DNA of 64,000 bases from DATGMP01 sp035293565 (GTDB lineage Bacteria > Pseudomonadota > Alphaproteobacteria > BOG-932 > Roseiterribacteraceae): the NCBI GenBank assembly GCA_035293565.1, contig DATGMP010000080.1, positions 28,288-92,287 of the forward strand. The letters run 5' to 3'. The notes below the pieces were generated by a model that made no database searches, was not told the origin of the DNA, and was given only the letters and a program-made list of their open reading frames with translations. The position numbers and the translations under genes were made by a program. Positions 61,498 through 64,000 of this stretch are shown in pieces; positions within the stretch are counted from its first letter, which is position 1, and each line of letters opens with the position of its first letter.

Positions 61498-62466
61498 ATG
61501 ATGAGGTCGGTCGTACTGGGCTGCGGTTCTTATCTGCCCGCGAAATCGGTGACCAACGACGAGATCGCGAAAACCGTCGATACCTCTGACGAGTGGATCA
61601 CCCAACGTACCGGCATCCGCAGCCGACATATCGCCGCCAAGGACGAGAAAACCTCGGACCTAGCGATCGCCGCCGCCCGGTCGGCGCTCGAGTTCGCGGG
61701 CGTTGCCGGGCGCGATCTCGATCTGATCGTCCTTGCGACGACGACGCCGGACCGGACTTTTCCGGCCACGGCCGTGCGAGTCCAGCGCGCCTTGGGCATG
61801 AGTCACGGCGCGGCGTTCGACGTGCAGGCCGTCTGCTCCGGATTCGTTTACGCGCTCGCCGTGGCGGATAATTTCCTGCGCCTGGGCCAGGCCAAGCGCG
61901 CGCTGGTCATCGGCGCCGAGACATTCTCACGATTACTCGATTGGGAAGACCGCGGCACCTGCGTCCTGTTCGGCGACGGAGCCGGCGCCGTGGTGATCGA
62001 GGCACGGCCCGAGGCCGGGGCAGGCGGGCGCGGCGTCCTTTCGACCCACCTCCATTCCGACGGCACGCAGGAAGACATCCTGTATGTCGATGGGGGGCCT
62101 TCCTCGACCGGCACCGTCGGCAAAGTGCGCATGAACGGCAAGGAGGTCTTTCGTCATGCCGTGCATCGCTTGGCCGACGTCGTTGAAGAATCCCTGGCGG
62201 CGAACGGCCTCAGCCCGAGCGACATTGACTGGCTGGTGCCTCACCAGGCCAATCAGCGTATCCTGGACAGCACTGGCCGCAAGCTCGGCTTGCCGCCCGA
62301 ACGGGTCGTCTCGACCATCGCGACCCATGGCAACACGTCGGCGGCCTCGATTCCGCTCGCGCTTTCGGCGGCCATAGCCGACGGCCGGATCAAGCAGGGT
62401 AACCTCGTTCTCGTCGAGGCGATGGGGGGCGGCCTCACCTGGGGTGCGGCGCTCATTCGTTGGTAA
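61498..62466 (+). CDS. fabH: 3-oxoacyl-ACP synthase III
   Basis: A 322-residue KAS III that initiates fatty acid synthesis by condensing acetyl-CoA with malonyl-ACP. The catalytic triad is C113 (VQAVCSGFVYAL), H249 (WLVPHQANQRI) and N279 (THGNTSAASIPLAL). Other motifs are SDEWITQRTGIRSRH and GDGAGAVVIEA. Downstream of plsX; ihfA follows after about 105 bases. Confidence 0.97.
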   Translation: MMRSVVLGCGSYLPAKSVTNDEIAKTVDTSDEWITQRTGIRSRHIAAKDEKTSDLAIAAARSALEFAGVAGRDLDLIVLATTTPDRTFPATAVRVQRALGMSHGAAFDVQAVCSGFVYALAVADNFLRLGQAKRALVIGAETFSRLLDWEDRGTCVLFGDGAGAVVIEARPEAGAGGRGVLSTHLHSDGTQEDILYVDGGPSSTGTVGKVRMNGKEVFRHAVHRLADVVEESLAANGLSPSDIDWLVPHQANQRILDSTGRKLGLPPERVVSTIATHGNTSAASIPLALSAAIADGRIKQGNLVLVEAMGGGLTWGAALIRW

Positions 62467-62520
62467 CTTGAGCAGCCGGATCGGCGTCGCGATTCAAGGA
62501 CGACTCACAAGCATTTGGAA

Positions 62521-62549
62521 TTGACCAATTAAATCCGCTCACTTAAAGT
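62521..62549 (+). promoter_or_regulatory. Probable promoter of ihfA with palindrome over -10
   Basis: TTGACC (62521-62526), 17 bases, TAAAGT (62544-62549), a good sigma-70 match, about 24 bases before the ihfA start. The -10 lies within the perfect 11-base palindrome CACTTAAAGTG (62540-62550), a possible operator. Confidence 0.55.
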
Positions 62550-62572
62550 GACATCATAACAGGGAGGCGAAC

Positions 62573-62869
62573 TTGTCTGGTCAAACCATCACACGCGCCG
62601 ATCTCAGCGAGGCCGTCTACCAGGAAGTCGGCCTTTCGCGGAACGAATCCTCAGCTTTGGTCGAAACCGTCCTCGACGAAATCGCTGATGCTCTTGCCCA
62701 GGGCGAGTCGGTGAAGATCTCCTCCTTCGGCAGCTTCGGGGTTCGCCAGAAAGGCCAGCGCATCGGCCGCAATCCGAAGACAGGTCAGGAAGTACCGATA
62801 CTACCGCGCCGCGTTCTTGTGTTTCGGGCTAGTCATGTTTTAAGGGAAAGAATTAATAAACGTCAGTAA
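62573..62869 (+). CDS. ihfA: Integration host factor alpha subunit
   Basis: A 98-residue HU/IHF family protein, ending in the typical GQRIGRNPKTGQEVPILPRRVLVFRAS DNA-binding arm. It starts at TTG, preceded by GGGAGG at five bases; no ATG exists near. IHF bends DNA at promoters and recombination sites. It is directly followed by a MerR family gene, a conserved alphaproteobacterial pair. Confidence 0.94.
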   Translation: MSGQTITRADLSEAVYQEVGLSRNESSALVETVLDEIADALAQGESVKISSFGSFGVRQKGQRIGRNPKTGQEVPILPRRVLVFRASHVLRERINKRQ

Positions 62870-62895
62870 TATGTTAATGGAAAAGGGATTTTGCC

Positions 62896-63360
62896 ATGGC
62901 GACCACTGATGAGGCCGCGGCGGGGGCTCCGCGCGGCGGACCTCGGACCAGACCTCCCGAAGAGGGCAGAAGTCGCGCCGGCGGGAAGTCGGTGGCGGCG
63001 TTCCGTACCATCAGCGAGGTCTCTGCGGAGCTGGAAGTTCCTCAACATGTGCTGCGCTTCTGGGAGAGCAAGTTCACGCAGCTGCGGCCCCTGAAGCGCG
63101 GTGGCGGGCGTCGTTACTACCGTCCCGAAGACGTGGCTCTGCTGCGCCGGATTCACGGCCTACTCTATCGGGAAGGCTACACGATCAAAGGCGTGCAGCG
63201 CGTTCTACGGGCCCCGAGGCGAGGCGAAGGCGAGGAGACGGCGGAAGCCCCTTCGGTCTCTCATGTCTCGGCTCGTTCGCAAGAGGCGGCGCCGACGCGT
63301 GACGAGCTCCTGGCGGAGATCCTCGCTGAGCTCAGGGTTCTGCGGGCGCTTCTCGATTAA
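62896..63360 (+). CDS. MerR family transcriptional regulator
   Basis: A 154-residue regulator with a basic N-terminus, then AAFRTISEVSAELEVPQHVLRFWESKFTQLRPLKRGGGRRYYRPEDVALLRRIHGLL, the winged-helix DNA-binding domain (about residues 33-90), and YREGYTIKGVQRVL. The C-terminus is short and lacks a Cys effector site. It probably corresponds to the IhfA-linked MerR gene of other alphaproteobacteria, whose targets are unknown. Confidence 0.9.
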   Translation: MATTDEAAAGAPRGGPRTRPPEEGRSRAGGKSVAAFRTISEVSAELEVPQHVLRFWESKFTQLRPLKRGGGRRYYRPEDVALLRRIHGLLYREGYTIKGVQRVLRAPRRGEGEETAEAPSVSHVSARSQEAAPTRDELLAEILAELRVLRALLD

Positions 63361-63458
63361 CCTGGCAAGGTTGCGCCTCGCCCGAGCGGCCTCTATAGTC
63401 CGGCCTCCCGAGGAACGGCCCGCGAGAGCCGCTCTCGTCGATTTTGCCCCACGGACAG

Positions 63459-63535
63459 CGGACTGTAGCGCAGCCTGGTAGCGCACCTGCATGGGGTGCA
63501 GGGGGTCGCCGGTTCAAATCCGGCCAGTCCGACCA
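63459..63535 (+). tRNA. tRNA-Pro (anticodon GGG)
   Basis: A full cloverleaf is readable: acceptor CGGACTG / CAGTCCG, D-arm GCGC..GCGC, anticodon stem CCTGC / GCAGG with loop ATGGGGT (anticodon GGG), T-arm GCCGG-TTCAAAT-CCGGC, discriminator A and encoded CCA. It follows the merR gene and precedes cutA, with no sign of an integrated element at its 3' end. Confidence 0.96.
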
Positions 63536-63553
63536 TTTTCAGCCGGCTCGGCA

Positions 63554-63901
63554 ATGGAATCGATCTCCGTTTACATCGTCGCCCCGGATGCCGGTGAAGC
63601 CGAGCGGATCGCCACTGCGCTCGTCGAGGATCGGCTCGCCGCCTGTGTCAATGTGCTCGGGGCCGTCTCGTCGATCTACCGCTGGCAAGGGGCGGTGGAG
63701 CGTGCGACCGAGGTCGCACTGATCGCCAAGAGCCGGCGCGATCTGTTCGATCGCCTGGCGGCCCGGGTGCGCACGATTCACAGCTACGAGACTCCGGCCA
63801 TCGTCGCCTGGCCGATCGTGGCGGGCGACGCAGACTATCTCCGCTGGATTGGCGACGAAACGGGCTCTTATGTCCGTGATGTCAACAGCAAGGCGTCGTG
63901 A
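63554..63901 (+). CDS. cutA: Divalent-cation tolerance protein CutA
   Basis: A 115-residue CutA1: VYIVAPDAGEAERIATALVEDRLAACVNVLG, SIYRWQGAVERATEVALIAKSR, IHSYETPAIVAWPIVAGDADYLRWI. These are trimeric periplasmic or cytosolic proteins tied to copper tolerance, mechanism unclear. The ATG at 63554 gives the conserved N-terminus. It lies 18 bases after tRNA-Pro. Confidence 0.93.
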   Translation: MESISVYIVAPDAGEAERIATALVEDRLAACVNVLGAVSSIYRWQGAVERATEVALIAKSRRDLFDRLAARVRTIHSYETPAIVAWPIVAGDADYLRWIGDETGSYVRDVNSKAS

Positions 63902-63947
63902 TTCGGCCTGCATTTGCAGGTGATACTTGATTGTATCGGCGCCCAAT

Positions 63948-64000
63948 GTGGACGGCAGGAAGCATGGACGACGGTTGATCGGGCTCTTATCCGCGGGTTG
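63948..64000 (+). CDS. Possible 5' end of a gene cut by the window edge
   Basis: From a GTG the frame reads VDGRKHGRRLIGLLSAG to the edge, basic residues followed by a hydrophobic run like the start of a signal peptide. Too short to identify, and a chance open frame is possible. Confidence 0.25.
   Translation, partial: MDGRKHGRRLIGLLSAG

Noticed and set aside
58344..63461. A 17-base identical sequence (TGCCCCACGGACAGCGG) at 58344 and 63445
   Set aside because: One copy lies in the hppA terminator, the other just before tRNA-Pro. A single shared 17-mer in 64 kb of GC-rich DNA is near chance expectation and no wider homology is seen.
63459..63560. Integration site at the tRNA-Pro 3' end
   Set aside because: No integrase, no repeated tRNA end, and the host gene cutA follows at once.
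1..64000. CRISPR arrays, insertion sequences, rRNA genes, prophage
   Set aside because: No regularly spaced repeats, transposase or integrase motifs, rRNA-like sequence or phage structural genes were seen on either strand.

Overview
The window is about 64 kb of compact, GC-rich chromosome from an alphaproteobacterium. The assignment rests on gene families and gene orders typical of that class: CpdR, the TIGR02302/DUF4175 membrane protein, DUF2125, secA divergent from a parvulin followed by argJ, metX joined to metW beside a chorismate mutase-hisC-tyrA run, argH-lipoprotein-lysA, ftsE-ftsX, and yceD-rpmF-plsX-fabH-ihfA-merR followed by tRNA-Pro. A potassium-independent proton pyrophosphatase and a DUF1 77-type YceD fit as well. 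I cannot place the order. I see no insertion sequence, prophage, CRISPR array or rRNA gene. No gene-free stretch exceeds about 260 bases.

Region by region. 1-8.4 kb: the end of an AsmA-like gene, then a symmetrical block in which two paralogous membrane fatty acid desaturases, facing each other, each diverge from a sensor histidine kinase; the second kinase is an RpfC-like hybrid (sensor, kinase, receiver, Hpt). 8.4-10.3 kb: a haloalkane dehalogenase-like hydrolase and a DUF2971 protein. 10.3-19 kb: secA, divergent from a long co-directional run (PpiC isomerase, argJ, GNAT, mutT, DUF952, methyltransferase, amidase). 19-23.8 kb: a fused metX-metW opposite chorismate mutase-hisC-tyrA. 23.8-27 kb: a propeller protein, an unusual winged-helix regulator, a small membrane protein and a DUF899 protein.

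27-38.2 kb is the accessory part: a DUF885 zinc-peptidase-like protein, a secreted LamG/nucleoside-hydrolase-like chimera, sugar or surface-related methyltransferase and glycosyltransferases (GT9, GT2), RidA, MOSC, a GMC flavin oxidoreductase with a small Tat-type partner, and a periplasmic ClpP-like protein. 38.2-43.4 kb: DUF2125 (apparently starting at ATT), plsC, ydcF, ftsX, ftsE, and on the other strand a zinc-ribbon DUF3426 protein and cpdR. 43.4-54 kb: DUF4175, lysA, an LptM-type lipoprotein, argH, a TlpA thioredoxin whose start codon overlaps that of argH, a PQQ/cytochrome c dehydrogenase, hbd, etfA and etfB.

54-64 kb: nusB-thiL, a FliL-like protein, hppA with a clear intrinsic terminator, bamE, a ubiquinol-cytochrome c chaperone, yceD-rpmF-plsX-fabH, ihfA-merR, tRNA-Pro(GGG), cutA and perhaps the first codons of one more gene.

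The best candidate for an undescribed system is the kinase/desaturase block at 1.2-8.4 kb, which could couple perception of a lipid-like signal or membrane state to fatty acid desaturation. That is inference from gene order and family knowledge; the window holds no rpfF or rpfG.
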